Program-made: the position numbers and the translations under genes | NCBI GenBank assembly: GCA_024195585.1 | Contig: SWBL01000101.1 | Span: forward strand, 62,001 to 126,000 | Length of the DNA: 64,000 nucleotides | Origin: Aureobasidium sp. EXF-3400 | Taxonomy: Eukaryota; Ascomycota; Dothideomycetes; Dothideales; Saccotheciaceae | Reading direction: 5' to 3' | The notes under the pieces: model-generated | The model's database searches: none | What the model was told of the DNA's origin: nothing | Seen by the model: only the letters and a program-made list of their open reading frames with translations | Shown: positions 44,478-54,929 of the stretch, one piece after another | Position numbering within the stretch: position 1 is the first letter of the stretch | How the letters are laid out: every line of letters begins with the position of its first letter

Positions 44478-46526
44478 TTACGATCTTGAAGCAACAACAC
44501 CCTTCTCGAGCGCAATAATGCTTTCCCGGACTTGAGGGCAGAAATGGTACCTCAACAATTCACCTTCCCAAATCGTCGTTGCGAAAGGATTACTTCCTTC
44601 CACCTCTTCCCTCAGAGGATTGAAAACGCCATCTCCCTTTCTCTCTTCTGTGTACCATAATGCTGCAATCTTCTTGCCCTGTACCTTGGCCACTTGCTGC
44701 AATAGACCCATCATGGCTAGACATGACTTCTCGGGTAGTTGCAAGGAGATTGTGAGAAGTTGTTTGGCAAAAGCAGCGAGACGAAGTGGAGGAACTGAGC
44801 GCAGATTCTGTGGTGGTAATAAGACTGATGACAACGAACGGAGGAGCAACACAGTTGTCGTCTGAACGTTGATCTTGTGCTTGGCTTGCTGAGGGAGGAG
44901 AGCTTCATCGTCATTGCCATCTGGGTCCCTCAGGCGCAGAGATTTGGCGCTCAACTCCAGATCAGGATTCATTGATGATGGCAAGAGCGTCTTGTAGAGG
45001 TGCGTGATAAAGAATTCAAGATCCAGATGTAAAGATCCGACACTCTTGACGACATCTTGACCCTGAAGAAGGGCGAATGCTGTGATGATGCAAAGCAGAG
45101 ATTCACGGTTGATGTTTCTTGGTGCGGTAGATGCGTCTTCGTCTTCTTCAGCAAGTGCTTGCTCAGCAGCTTCGGTAGAGATGACAAGTTCGCGAAGGGC
45201 TTCGAGGATATCACCGAAGAAATCCTGGTTGATAAGGTGGGCATAGCGAGCAAGACCTTCCAGTACAGCGCCCATCAATTGAGGTACTCGTTGCTTGAGA
45301 ATGCGGAAGTAGGCAACGAAAACCAATTTCAGCATCTCTGACTGGTTCTTGTCACGTTCTTCATGCGAAACTGTAGCATCGGCTTCTCTGAGCTCTTGCT
45401 CAACACCCTTGACTTCACGTAGACGTTTTCTCTCTTTTTTCGTCCTGAACTCTCGCTTTTGCTTTTTCTTCACGACTGGCTCATCATCCTCGTTCTTGTC
45501 AGTGCGTGTGCTACTGCTTCTGTGAGCAAATTCGGAAAGAAGTCGTAGATGCAAGAAGGTGTTCAGCACAGATTCGTGGATGTTGTAGTTTCGCGATTTC
45601 ATCATCTTGCACAGCAAGTCAACAGCCTCGCGGGAGGCGTTTCCATCCTCATCATCACGGAACAACGTCTCCAAGCATTCGACGCATTTGTGGAAGTCCG
45701 GATTGACCTGTCTGATACTGAGTCTACCGACCAAGATGTTGATGAGGTCGCCACGGAAGTTGAAGTGGGGAACAGTGTTCAGGAGAGTGCAAGCGCAAGA
45801 GATAGCGACGGTAGCGACAGAGGCAGCCTCCTTGTCCTTGTCACCACTCTTTTTGGCAGCTCTTGTCAAGGACTTGACATAGTCGTGGTAGCCGCCGACG
45901 AGCATTTGTTCAAAGTTACGCAGTTTGCGAACGTCCTTGGATAGCTTCTGCTTCAACTCTTCCTTGGAAACGGGACGGATACGGTAGCCAGGGATGATGT
46001 CGCGGTAAATGGCGAGTTGTGTGGCCATGCAAAGCTTGACGACGGTTCTATTCTGGGATGTCGCATGGACTTGCAGCTTCTTGAGTTGGCCAATGTGCTC
46101 TTCCGGGTCTTCTGAAATCAAGCTGGCAACACGCGCGAGGTCCTCTTTGGCTTGGAGAATCTGTTCGCGCGGCGAGATTTGTGGCACTTCTGGCTCCTCT
46201 TCCTCGTCAATGTCTTCATTGTCGTCGTCTACAGCCTCATCCTCATCACCACTTCCCAAGAAACTGTCGGCATCCTCTTCTGTCTGTTCAACAACGGCAG
46301 GAGCTTGCTCGACCCAACCTTCCGAGGTCTTGATTGGCAGTCTTGTCTCTTCCTTCTTTTTCTTCAGATTGCGCGGTCGGTTCTCATAGTCCTGTTCAAG
46401 ATCCCATCCAGCGGCGTTACGGTAGAAATTCTCGATTTTGTCGTCGGAAGAAATGCCATTCTTGGTGGTAGTGGGAGGCGACTCAACCTCTGGACTGATG
46501 CGACGCCTCTTTGCGATTGGAGCCAT
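44478..46526 (-). CDS. NOC3: Nucleolar complex protein 3 (Noc3), 60S pre-ribosome factor
   Basis: Single-exon gene, 682 residues. Noc3 pairs with Noc2 for intranuclear movement of pre-60S particles and also takes part in replication licensing in yeast. N-terminus: basic NLS (MAPIAKRRRISPEV), an acidic tract (about 95-125), then NOC3p-domain segments ISPREQILQAKEDLARVASL and GYRIRPVSKEELKQKLSKDV. The C-terminal CBF/Noc region includes LNTVPHFNFRGDLINILVGR and FHKCVECLETLFRDD. A lysine-rich stretch (KKKQKREFRTKKERKRLREV) lies mid-protein. ATG at 46526 is preferred to the longer upstream frame, which has no ATG and no homology-like content. Divergent from NIP7. Confidence 0.9.
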   Translation of the reverse strand: MAPIAKRRRISPEVESPPTTTKNGISSDDKIENFYRNAAGWDLEQDYENRPRNLKKKKEETRLPIKTSEGWVEQAPAVVEQTEEDADSFLGSGDEDEAVDDDNEDIDEEEEPEVPQISPREQILQAKEDLARVASLISEDPEEHIGQLKKLQVHATSQNRTVVKLCMATQLAIYRDIIPGYRIRPVSKEELKQKLSKDVRKLRNFEQMLVGGYHDYVKSLTRAAKKSGDKDKEAASVATVAISCACTLLNTVPHFNFRGDLINILVGRLSIRQVNPDFHKCVECLETLFRDDEDGNASREAVDLLCKMMKSRNYNIHESVLNTFLHLRLLSEFAHRSSSTRTDKNEDDEPVVKKKQKREFRTKKERKRLREVKGVEQELREADATVSHEERDKNQSEMLKLVFVAYFRILKQRVPQLMGAVLEGLARYAHLINQDFFGDILEALRELVISTEAAEQALAEEDEDASTAPRNINRESLLCIITAFALLQGQDVVKSVGSLHLDLEFFITHLYKTLLPSSMNPDLELSAKSLRLRDPDGNDDEALLPQQAKHKINVQTTTVLLLRSLSSVLLPPQNLRSVPPLRLAAFAKQLLTISLQLPEKSCLAMMGLLQQVAKVQGKKIAALWYTEERKGDGVFNPLREEVEGSNPFATTIWEGELLRYHFCPQVRESIIALEKGVVASRS

Positions 46527-46857
46527 TTCCAGATGTGGTTCGGTTAGTTGATGTGTTGTCCGGAGTGAATGGCTTAGCAAGGAAAGAAAAAAGATATGGG
46601 CTTCTGCCAAGCCAGCGCGACTGGCCTGCATTTGCGGTGAAAACGAAACCCCCGAGAGGCCGCCTCCGCATTTTGGAAAGCATCCGAGGATTCTTTTTTC
46701 TGTCCCGCTCTTTCCTTGGATATTCACCCGAACAATATCAGTTCGTCGACCAGCTTTGCGCCTGCCTCACCCGGATCGCCCTCTTGGACACTGCCCTATT
46801 GCACGTCTGTTCTCGCTCGCGCTCCCCACACAAGTCGTTTTCGCAAACACCACAAAC
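46527..46857. promoter_or_regulatory. Bidirectional promoter of NOC3 and NIP7
   Basis: 331 bp between two divergent 60S-biogenesis genes; likely a shared ribosome-biogenesis promoter. I could not confirm a named ribosome-biogenesis element by eye. Confidence 0.5.
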
Positions 46858-47482
46858 ATGCGTCCTCTTACAGAAGGAGAATCCAAGACGGTCTTCGAGA
46901 AGCTCGCCAACTACACCGGAAAGTCCCTCACGAATCTGTTGACCGACACGGCCCCTGGCAAGGATGGAAAAGCTTCGAGATTTGTCTTCCGTGTCCAAGA
47001 ATCAAGAGTCTACTACGTGCGCGAGGACATGGCAAACTTGGCTACCTCAGTAGCCAGAGACAACCTGCTGTGTCTTGGAAACTGCATCGGCAAATTGACC
47101 AAGACTGGCAAATTCCGCCTTCACATCACCGCTCTGGACATCATCGCCCCTCACGCTCGCGCAAAGATCTGGGTCAAGCCTAATGGAGAGATGCCCTTCC
47201 TGTACGGTGGTCACATTGTCAAGGCTCACGTCGGACGCTGGAGCGAGGACTGCCCTGAGCACCAGGGTATCATTGTTTACTCGATGAACGAGTATGTTAT
47301 GCGCCTTTGAGCCACCCGATCCAACACACATGCTAACCTGTTCCAGTACTCCTCTTGGTTTCGGTGTCACCGCCCGCTCTTCCGCCGAGGCTAAACGTCT
47401 GGACCCTACTGGTATCGTTGTCTTCAGACAGGCCGATTGCGGCGAGTACCTCAGAGAGGAAGACACTCTCTTCCAGTCTTGA
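46858..47482 (+). CDS. NIP7: 60S ribosome biogenesis factor NIP7
   Basis: Predicted 189-residue PUA-domain RNA-binding protein needed for 27S pre-rRNA processing. Exons 46858-47291 and 47347-47482; the 55-bp intron (GTATGT, CTAAC branch, TTCCAG) rebuilds [17 protein letters not shown]. Length and order match yeast and human NIP7: [19 protein letters not shown] at the start, then [20 protein letters not shown], and the PUA part from [20 protein letters not shown] to [20 protein letters not shown] in a good CAAACATGCG context. One of the surest calls in the window. Confidence 0.95.
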
Positions 47483-47956
47483 ACGGCGTCATGTCTTTTT
47501 GCGCATCATCATCAAATATCTTGCCACGAACCGCCACCTACCCGCGCCCGAAGGAGCTGCCACAAAAGTTGCATTGGAGATACCCGTTGATGATTCCGGG
47601 ATAGCAGGAGTTATAGGAGTTACATACTAGTCATGGACTTACTCAAGGGAAAGGGTGCGATGGAAGTCAAGGTTCGTGTCATCAACAAGAGCTAGCAGGA
47701 AAGCTTGCATATAACAAGCCAGCATATTCATTGATCAACTTACCCGCTCATGTCTCTATATCTTGACAATGTGATGCAAGCCACATAAAGTGTCTTCACA
47801 TTCTGTGTGGAAAGGAGACCAAGTACGAACACATGGTCTTGAGACAATACGGGAAATAGCATCTCGAGAATTTGCAGTATAAAAATGTCTGAACAAGTTC
47901 AATACGATGTCTCCCAGGTCAAGCATCGTGTTGCTTTTCCGCCAGGTCGCAACATC
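47483..47956. other. Convergent 3' flanks of NIP7 and the kinase gene
   Basis: 474 bp, AT-richer. No gene seen. Confidence 0.4.
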
Positions 47957-49579
47957 CTAAATCCGCCGTTTCTTCCTCGACTGTGTCATTGTAATGGCTT
48001 CGTCTGTTCTAGGCCGTTTGTTGTTTTTGCTACGCCCTGGAGTGTCTAGGTTTTCATTAACCAGCTGTGGTTCTTCAGCCCGAAATATCTGGCCTATCCT
48101 ATTTCTGAATTTCTGAGGCCGCCATATGAGTTCGCAATCTGGAGGGATATCCAAGTCCAGGTCTCGGTAAAGTGTAGCCAGATTTTGATCCTCGAAATCG
48201 TGAAGAAACCATAGCTTACCGGCGTCTGCACGCTTCTTGATGCTCGCTTTCATTGCCCTTTTGTGGTCGTCGGTCAAGGTGCCCATGTCTTCGTACTGCT
48301 CCGCAACCCACTTCTCTGTGCCCCAGATATCCATCTGAAGCGTGTAAAAAGGCGCAAGCGACTTCACCATATCCAGTAGGTCAACAGGTGTTGGCCTAGA
48401 CTCGGGATCAAATCGTTGACATTGGAACACTATGTCGACAAGATCTTCGCTGTACAGAAATTCAGGCTCGGCTTTATGGTGCGGAGGATCGACTTTGATC
48501 CGTGACTCTCTGTCCTTTGGATCTTTCCAGTTGCGGTCCTCGGGATGAGTCTCTATTCGCATCATAGATTCGATGGTCTTGCCAAGCTGCCAGACATTGG
48601 TCCAAGAGTATAATACCGGCCAAATAGGTTTTGCGTCGTCCTGATCTATATCGTCCATATCTTCGTCTTTATCGTGCCCTGAGTAGTTCATGCACCTGTA
48701 ATCGGTCATTTCCTCATTACGGTCTGTGTCGTCTATCTTCTCATCATCCGGAGTGTCTGGTTTGTCGAGCTCCGGAGCCAAGAACCCTTGTGACCAGGTG
48801 ATACTCAAACGGTTTGCCACATTCGTTGGTTCTTCTTTGTAGGTAAGATGGGCCGATCCAAAATCCCCTATGACAGGCCTCGGATACACGACAAACTCAT
48901 CTCCTCTTGTAGCATCGAGAAATATGTTAGATGGCTTCATGTCCACCAACACAATGGTTTCGTCGTTCTCTTTGCGTGCATGTGATCGCGCTCTTGAGCA
49001 GTCTTCCATTTGTACAAGAGCAGAGGCAAGGCTTTTCATGACATGCCAGATGAATGGCTCGGGGATAGGCTTTCCTATGGCGGCGTAGTAACCGATGAGA
49101 TCATACAAGTCACCAGCATACAAGTGATCCATGTAGATGCGCCAGTGAGTTGATTCTTGAGTGCCGCTCAGGTATGGATCTTTAACGTCACCTCTCCTGT
49201 AACCACGCAGGCGTACGGTATCTGACTTGGTTGCTCGAGACTCTGGGGTGAGTAGTCCTTGGATGTAGGCCTCCTTGTAAAACGGTACTTTTACCCGGCC
49301 CCCGACAAGTGCATCACTCAGGCTCATACCTTTACACACCAGCTCGTTGTATATGCCCTTGTAGATGGTAGGCTCGTACAGAGTTTCTGTACTCCAGGAG
49401 TCTTTGATAGCCACGCGATCTATGATCCTTTGGTTCGAATCGACATTGACCCAGTAATGAACTGCTCCCTGGCCTCCTTGTCCCAAAAAATGGTTTCCTT
49501 GCCAATTGCCGTCTGGCAACCCGCTCCTGTCGTTGTCGCCTGGTGGCTGTTTCTTTTTACGGCTGTCGTGTGAACCCAT
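47957..49579 (-). CDS. Divergent protein kinase with nuclear-signal tail
   Basis: Single-exon gene, 540 residues. A full but diverged protein-kinase domain spans about residues 25-430: Gly loop GQGGQG (33-38), VAIK Lys59, catalytic loop VDMKPSN (Asp213, Lys215, Asn218) in which the usual His-Arg before Asp is Leu-Val, DFG at 239-241 and APE at 268-270. The key catalytic residues are kept, so activity is plausible. An acidic insert (DDTDRNEE...DIDQDD) interrupts the C-lobe, and NVWQLG replaces the usual DVWSLG. The tail carries basic clusters (KNNKRPR, SRKKRRI) like nuclear signals. It matches none of the major named fungal kinase families I know and resembles lineage-expanded kinases. ATG at 49579. 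Confidence 0.78.
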   Translation of the reverse strand: MGSHDSRKKKQPPGDNDRSGLPDGNWQGNHFLGQGGQGAVHYWVNVDSNQRIIDRVAIKDSWSTETLYEPTIYKGIYNELVCKGMSLSDALVGGRVKVPFYKEAYIQGLLTPESRATKSDTVRLRGYRRGDVKDPYLSGTQESTHWRIYMDHLYAGDLYDLIGYYAAIGKPIPEPFIWHVMKSLASALVQMEDCSRARSHARKENDETIVLVDMKPSNIFLDATRGDEFVVYPRPVIGDFGSAHLTYKEEPTNVANRLSITWSQGFLAPELDKPDTPDDEKIDDTDRNEEMTDYRCMNYSGHDKDEDMDDIDQDDAKPIWPVLYSWTNVWQLGKTIESMMRIETHPEDRNWKDPKDRESRIKVDPPHHKAEPEFLYSEDLVDIVFQCQRFDPESRPTPVDLLDMVKSLAPFYTLQMDIWGTEKWVAEQYEDMGTLTDDHKRAMKASIKKRADAGKLWFLHDFEDQNLATLYRDLDLDIPPDCELIWRPQKFRNRIGQIFRAEEPQLVNENLDTPGRSKNNKRPRTDEAITMTQSRKKRRI

Positions 49580-50033
49580 GCTTGCCCCGAATGCGTACTC
49601 AAAAATGGCGAGGATAGAAAAGTATCAATTCAAGAGGATAACACTGTGGATAAAGCATGATGTAGGCGCGGTTTCTTTGTTCGAAGTCTGGGGCCACCGG
49701 ATGCGGTCAATGTCCAACAGCGCCAATGAAACATTCGAACAACTTTGAAGGCCCAATTCTTTGTCTACACCTGCGATCAACGATCGATCGAATTAGTTCC
49801 TGAAAAACGTCGAGGTCCAGGCCTCTCGTACTATCGAACGTGAGATAGAAGTGCAACGGCAATAACATTCAGGTTACGAAACAAAAAGCAAAGGGGTATA
49901 ATCTAGCTCACTGGCTGAAAGCAATTCCCACCAACAACTCCATCCATCTCCTTTTCTTGCAAGTCTTCACAGTTACCTTCAACTGCTACAACTGGCCCCT
50001 GAGAATCCGCAACTGGTCTAGCTTCTCTCAACG
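49580..50033. promoter_or_regulatory. Kinase gene upstream region
   Basis: 454 bp between two same-strand genes; presumed kinase promoter. No gene seen. Confidence 0.4.
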
Positions 50034-51731
50034 CTAGACTCTTGCTCTCTTGCTTCCCTGCTGTCCGTCGTCAGAGCGGCAGCGCTTCGATGCTGGGTGA
50101 GAAGGCAGCGAAAGCTGTGCAGGGGGTCCAGTGGTGGTGGGAGCAGGTTGAGGAGTCGGGCCCATGAGGGCTGTCATGCTGTCGCTCAGGGTGCTGGGCA
50201 AGAAGTTGGGAGGGGGCAAGTTGACCGATCCCTCGCGAGTGGTGGTGCGGGTGACTGAACCAACCCCTGTGTTCCACTCTCTGGGACGGCTTTGAGCCTT
50301 CGTCGCAATGCCCAAAGGCACAGTTTGATCGGCGGCCTAAACGGAGACATCAGCATGAGCTCACAAGGGCACGTCGCAGCATGGCAGGGGTGTTCATCAG
50401 TCTTCCCACATCATAGAGTCGTGTAGGGGTAGCCATAAAAAGGCACGATGTATATGGGAAAGAGAGCAGTTCCGCTGAGAGTCTTCATTGTGGCAGCTTT
50501 CAATGGATGTTCTCCTTTTCTCCGAAGAAGTTGTGCATTTATACAGCTCACAGATTGACCCACGCTGCGAAGAGAGATGAATGGTTGGACTTACGTGAAT
50601 CAGGAAAACCACATTTTTGGAATCACTCTTGATGATGTTGTAAGATGCTTCGCTCAGGGTCTCCCAGTTCTTGGAGTCGAGGGCGCTCAGGCTTGAGGCG
50701 AACTGGTACTTCCAAGGGCCAGTGGTAGGGCTTCTGGTTGAGTAGCCGAGACGGGCTGTTTGTTCACATCTGGAGAAGCTGAGGAAATCGGGAAGCAGTT
50801 CGAGGAACTGCTGGTATGGCGTGTGCTTTGGCTTCTTCAGGGTCGTGTAGTGCGATGGGGTGCCGCCGACTAAGTGCAGGTACGTGACGACGAGAACACG
50901 AAATTCATAGCTGTAGCAAGGCACTAGGATCTCGTTGGTCTGATAGTATCTGTCAGAAGCAATAGCATACCAGACGCCGCACAGGTCATCCTCTTTGTTT
51001 TGTTGGTACACTTTCGGGACGTGGATGTTGGTGTCGCGAATGAGTTGCTTCAACTTGCGTGTGGCATCCTTGCACACGTTTGAGTACGAGCTTCGCAGGG
51101 CGCGACCAGCCTTGATAACCCTTTGAGCAGGTTCATCTCCTTCAGCGATTGTGGTGTTTTCGGTGTCAACCTCCAGGGTTTGCATGGCCAGCATAAGCTC
51201 GGGAAATTCGATCTCGGTCTCCTTGACATTACGGATAACGGCTAGCTTGGCCAGGGTCAACTTGATGTACCTCGCAACGAGCTTGCTCTGGGAATTCTTG
51301 GTGCGAAAATGGTCATCAAGCTGACGGAACATTGCCATAAGCACCGGATCCTTGTTGACAGCGACAATCGTTTCGATTTCCAAGGTCTGCGCAAGACTTC
51401 CAGGTAGATAAGTAACAGTGTGTGACTTGGTGTCGTTGGTATCAGGAACAGCAGATGATAAGAAGGGTCGTTCGGTGTGAGTCTCGGCACCAGTGACCTC
51501 AACCGCGCCAGCCTGGCCGATCAGACAGTCGCGCTTATTGCCCATGAAAGGTCCATTGTTGTGGTCAGAGTCATCAGCGTAGGCATCTGATTTGCAGGAG
51601 GTGGATTGATCCTGGCTAGCGTCGTTCATGGGCTCATCTGGCGCACCAGCATTGATGTACATTGTGCCGTGTTCGGTGTCGTCGGTAGCGGTGCGGGCCT
51701 GCATCGTAGCGAGTCGCAGAAGGTCTTCCAT
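50034..51731 (-). CDS. Unrecognised protein, DDLCG family copy A
   Basis: Predicted 479 residues; exons 51731-50595 and 50336-50034 with a 258-bp phase-0 intron after FLIH. I recognise no named domain. The first 120 residues are acidic/Ser-rich. A helical core (about 125-235) leads to the block PKVYQQNKEDDLCGVWYAIA, then SDRYY, YLHLVGGTPSHY and WKYQFASSLSALDSKNW. The last exon contains SRPREWNT and ends in basic clusters (SKRCRSDD, GSKRARV) resembling a nuclear signal. The plus-strand gene at 54930-56653 shares the DDLCG block, the LxLxGGxPxH block, the WxYQ block, the intron position and phase, the RPxxWNT motif and total length, so the two are paralogs. ATG at 51731; a small upstream exon as in copy B cannot be excluded. 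Confidence 0.7.
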
Positions 51732-51974
51732 AGCACTATTGAAGGTGACGCAGTCAGAGGATTGGATTGCAGCGTTCACAGGAATTACTGACAATATCCG
51801 GAGACTCTTGTGATGTCGAGCTTTAATCTCTCCAAGCAATGTGTGAGGATATTCAATAGACAGGAAGATATACCGCGATCAGCTCGTTTTGATATCAGCT
51901 GCAGACGCTGCGCGCGCCGAGCAAAACTCTGGTGACGAAACAGGTGACCGTGGTATGAAGCGCAAGTGAAAGGA

Positions 51975-52005
51975 AAGTGAAGCATAAGTGAAGCATAAGT
52001 GAAGC
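51975..52005. repeat. 11-bp tandem repeat upstream of copy A
   Basis: Unit aagtgaagcat at 51975-51985 and 51986-51996, then nine bases of a third copy to 52005, all perfect. Located about 245 bp upstream of the copy A start codon. Confidence 0.85.
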
Positions 52006-52317
52006 GCCAATCGACGTACAAAAATCCGTTTCAACCAATATCAGGCAATCCTCACGGACATTTCGCGACTTGTTTACTGACTCTGTAGTGTGACAGTATC
52101 TGCTGGGTTGAGTCGAGGCTAACGAAAGTCGAGCAATTAAAGCAATAGACACAAGCGGCGGAGGCGCAGGGTTACATCCCTTATATAGCAATCTACATGT
52201 GCTGAAATACTGTCACCGTCGTAAGAAGCTGCTGCTCAAGCCTTGCATCTCCATACGTGAGAAGCTCCGGTCCTAATATGGAGAAGAGAATTTGTGCAAA
52301 AAGAAAGAAAAAAGAAG

Positions 52318-52423
52318 TGACCAGCGTTGGAATCGAACCAATGACCTGACGGTATAGGTGATAGGAGTAACCGATCCGAGGGATGCTGAAACAGCTGCCA
52401 ACTACACCATCTTACCGCTGGAC
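52318..52423 (-). tRNA. tRNA-like Pol III element, isotype unclear, possibly intron-containing or decayed
   Basis: Read on the minus strand: a perfect B box (ggttcgattcc), an A box (tggtgtagttgg), 5' and 3' ends that pair in six of seven acceptor positions (gtccagc with gctggtc), and a T6 run just past the 3' end as a Pol III terminator. At 106 nt it is too long for a mature tRNA without an intron. The A box sits about seven bases too far from the acceptor stem, and I could not fold a normal anticodon arm or read an anticodon. It is therefore either an unusual intron-bearing tRNA or a tRNA pseudogene. Confidence 0.5.
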
Positions 52424-54929
52424 GGAAGATAGGCTGTGTGGCAGAAACAAATACCTCATGTCAATAAGGCTGGCACAGCACATGACCACGGAGTCTGCAC
52501 AGCTGCAGTCAACCAAAGCCATGCCACAGACACTTTGCCTCCGCCGAGAGACACGGAGTGACTCGTTTTTGCGCAGCTCGATCATCATTATCAACCACAC
52601 AAGGAAAAGCTTGGGAAGATCCGAGAGTAGCAGGTTGCTACCTCTCGCGACGATTCCGCCGAGCGATGAAGAAAGCTTTGCTCTTTGTTTCTTGTCTGAA
52701 TGGCGAGTAAAGAGTGGTAAGAAATGCATGTAGTTCAGCCACAAGAACGCAGGGCAGGGCAGGGCGGGATAACAATATGCATGATGATTTCTTTGTTCTT
52801 TTTCTTTGACGGAATTGGAAATAGCTCACCTTCTAGAACTTACCCAGAGCCATCAGAGATGCCAAAAAGCTGCATCCAGCATGACTTGGTGTTACGTTGT
52901 TAATTTTGACAGGAATACTATGCAGTCTATAGACTCGTATTGACCTGGCTGCCATAATATTAGTGGTTGTTCGTCAATTTCAAAAAGAATTGTGTTATAC
53001 TTCGCTTCTCGCAATCAATGCAACACTGGTCTAGAAACAGATCTGCTAGGAATAAGTCAACTAATTCTCTCATCTTCTGATCAGAATATGCATACCATGA
53101 GCATGTATACTCAGCTAAGCCTGGCATCGACATTGCACAAAGAATCTGCAGTCTTTGAGTAAGCTGTATCCGGACAAACCAGATAAAAGTACCAAAGAAG
53201 TCTCACACGTTACTTATCATCTATACAATACAATCTCTTGGTAATCATAGTGCTGAATAATATTGTATATCTGTAGAGAGGGGGAAGAAGCAGGAGGTGA
53301 TGTTGGAAACAGCTACCCCGTGTATCTTCTCTTACTTTCCCGAGGTTTCGCCGCCACAACTTCACCTCCTAGGCATAACAAGGCGATACTTCAGATTTAA
53401 TCAAACATTCAAGATAATGCCGAAAACAAGGGAATTTCCAGCTGGGTATATGTTCGATCAGTGTGTAGTTTGACCCTCAAGTCAATCAGGCATCTTTACA
53501 GCTACACATAGGACAGACTCTATCATCCAGATCCCGGACAAAAGATCAATCAAGATAAGGCATCCAAGTTTGCATCATCCCACACCCGTCAGGCAGAGAG
53601 GTCAGCAATTTAATGGGTTGCCCTCAAGGAGCCAACGAACCCAAGGACAAGAACAGGGTAGCCCCACCATTAGCCACGCATGGTATGATCATGGCTCAAC
53701 CTTGGCCTCATGTTTTGCAGTCAATGGATCCAAATTCAGTCTGCAATGCACGCCTAATTGCCATAAAAAGGCAGATTCTAAGCAACTTTACAGTCAAGCA
53801 GTTTACGGGGCGACAAAGATTGTGGCTCGCTCAAACCGGTATCTGGTTCTGCCTCACATTCGAGGGAGCAACATTCCGTGGGACAACCTTGTCAATCTTT
53901 GTGAGCTCGTCCACATAATTCTGACTGGATCCTCTGATGAAGAACACAAGTGCGCAAATGAGCTTTGAAAATTTGAAACTGGCTGGGGCACTGGACATGC
54001 GCTGCGGTTGTTGTGTTATTGCCTCAGATCTGTGCATTGTGTGTTTGCCTTGTAGACGGAAACAAGTACGATATGCCATCTCGAAAGAAGGATACTCTGG
54101 AAGAGAGAATGTTTTAGACGTCAGACATACTCTTGAAAGGCAGACACGGATAGGCGCTGAGCGCCTCGAAAACCTAAGTTCGAATCACCGATAGTGTGGG
54201 TATATATTGAATCAAGTTCGAGAGAGAGAATGTGTTCAGTGGTGTAGGGGTTGGTGCCGTAAAATAGTTCGGGCCAGCTCTGAAACGCGGACGCATAGGG
54301 AGTAAGTACTCCAGTTCGACCCCCCGGCCGATCCCTAGGGGTTGACCATATCTTTTTGCACTTTTTGCTCTACATCTCGCGACAATACAACCAGCGCTGT
54401 CTCACACAGCTTTCTGGACTCAGTTTTCTGTTTCTTGATAAATTGCTGTGTAGACCTCACCTTTTTGAGCACCCTTCAGTATAGTGTCGTTAGCGCGCTT
54501 TCCTAAAGCCCGACCAAGCGTCGTCCACAGTAACACAAACAAGTGCATAGAGTGAAGCGCTCTCTGGTTGAGCCATAGCTATCACGACTTCCGCAGACCG
54601 AATCCTTGCTTTACACTACACAACAGCCGACCTGGCAAAAGTCGCGCGTTCCAGTGGCCAGTCACACTATTCGTTCAGACTTTATCGTTGTTTGGTTTCG
54701 AAAAGCAAACCACCTGCGCGTCCTTTCCTTCACTCGCCCGTTGTTCAACATTTCGCCGCACATCGAGAAAACCATCACATCAGCAGTGACGCACTCTCTG
54801 GACCAACCAAACCACTCCCTCTCTACGCTTACAAGTCAACGCACAAAGAGTGGCGCATTTCCACAAGACCCCCACAAGTCTCGACTTTGAATCCGCATCA
54901 GTCGTTCCTCATTTGAATCCTTCGACGAC

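Larger units (their letters stand above)
51732..54929. other. Gene-poor region between the two paralogs
   Basis: About 3.2 kb with no convincing protein gene, AT-rich stretches around 52.8-53.6 kb, and frames of at most 132 codons without recognisable content. It holds the 11-bp repeat, one tRNA-like element (52318-52423) and weak tRNA-box-like sequence near 54160 and 54240-54340. It may be a decayed insertion, but no terminal repeats or transposase remains were seen. Confidence 0.5.

Noticed and set aside
53570..53968. 132-codon plus-strand frame in the gene-poor gap
   Set aside because: Ends without homology-like features and lies in AT-rich, decayed-looking sequence; no transposase signature visible.
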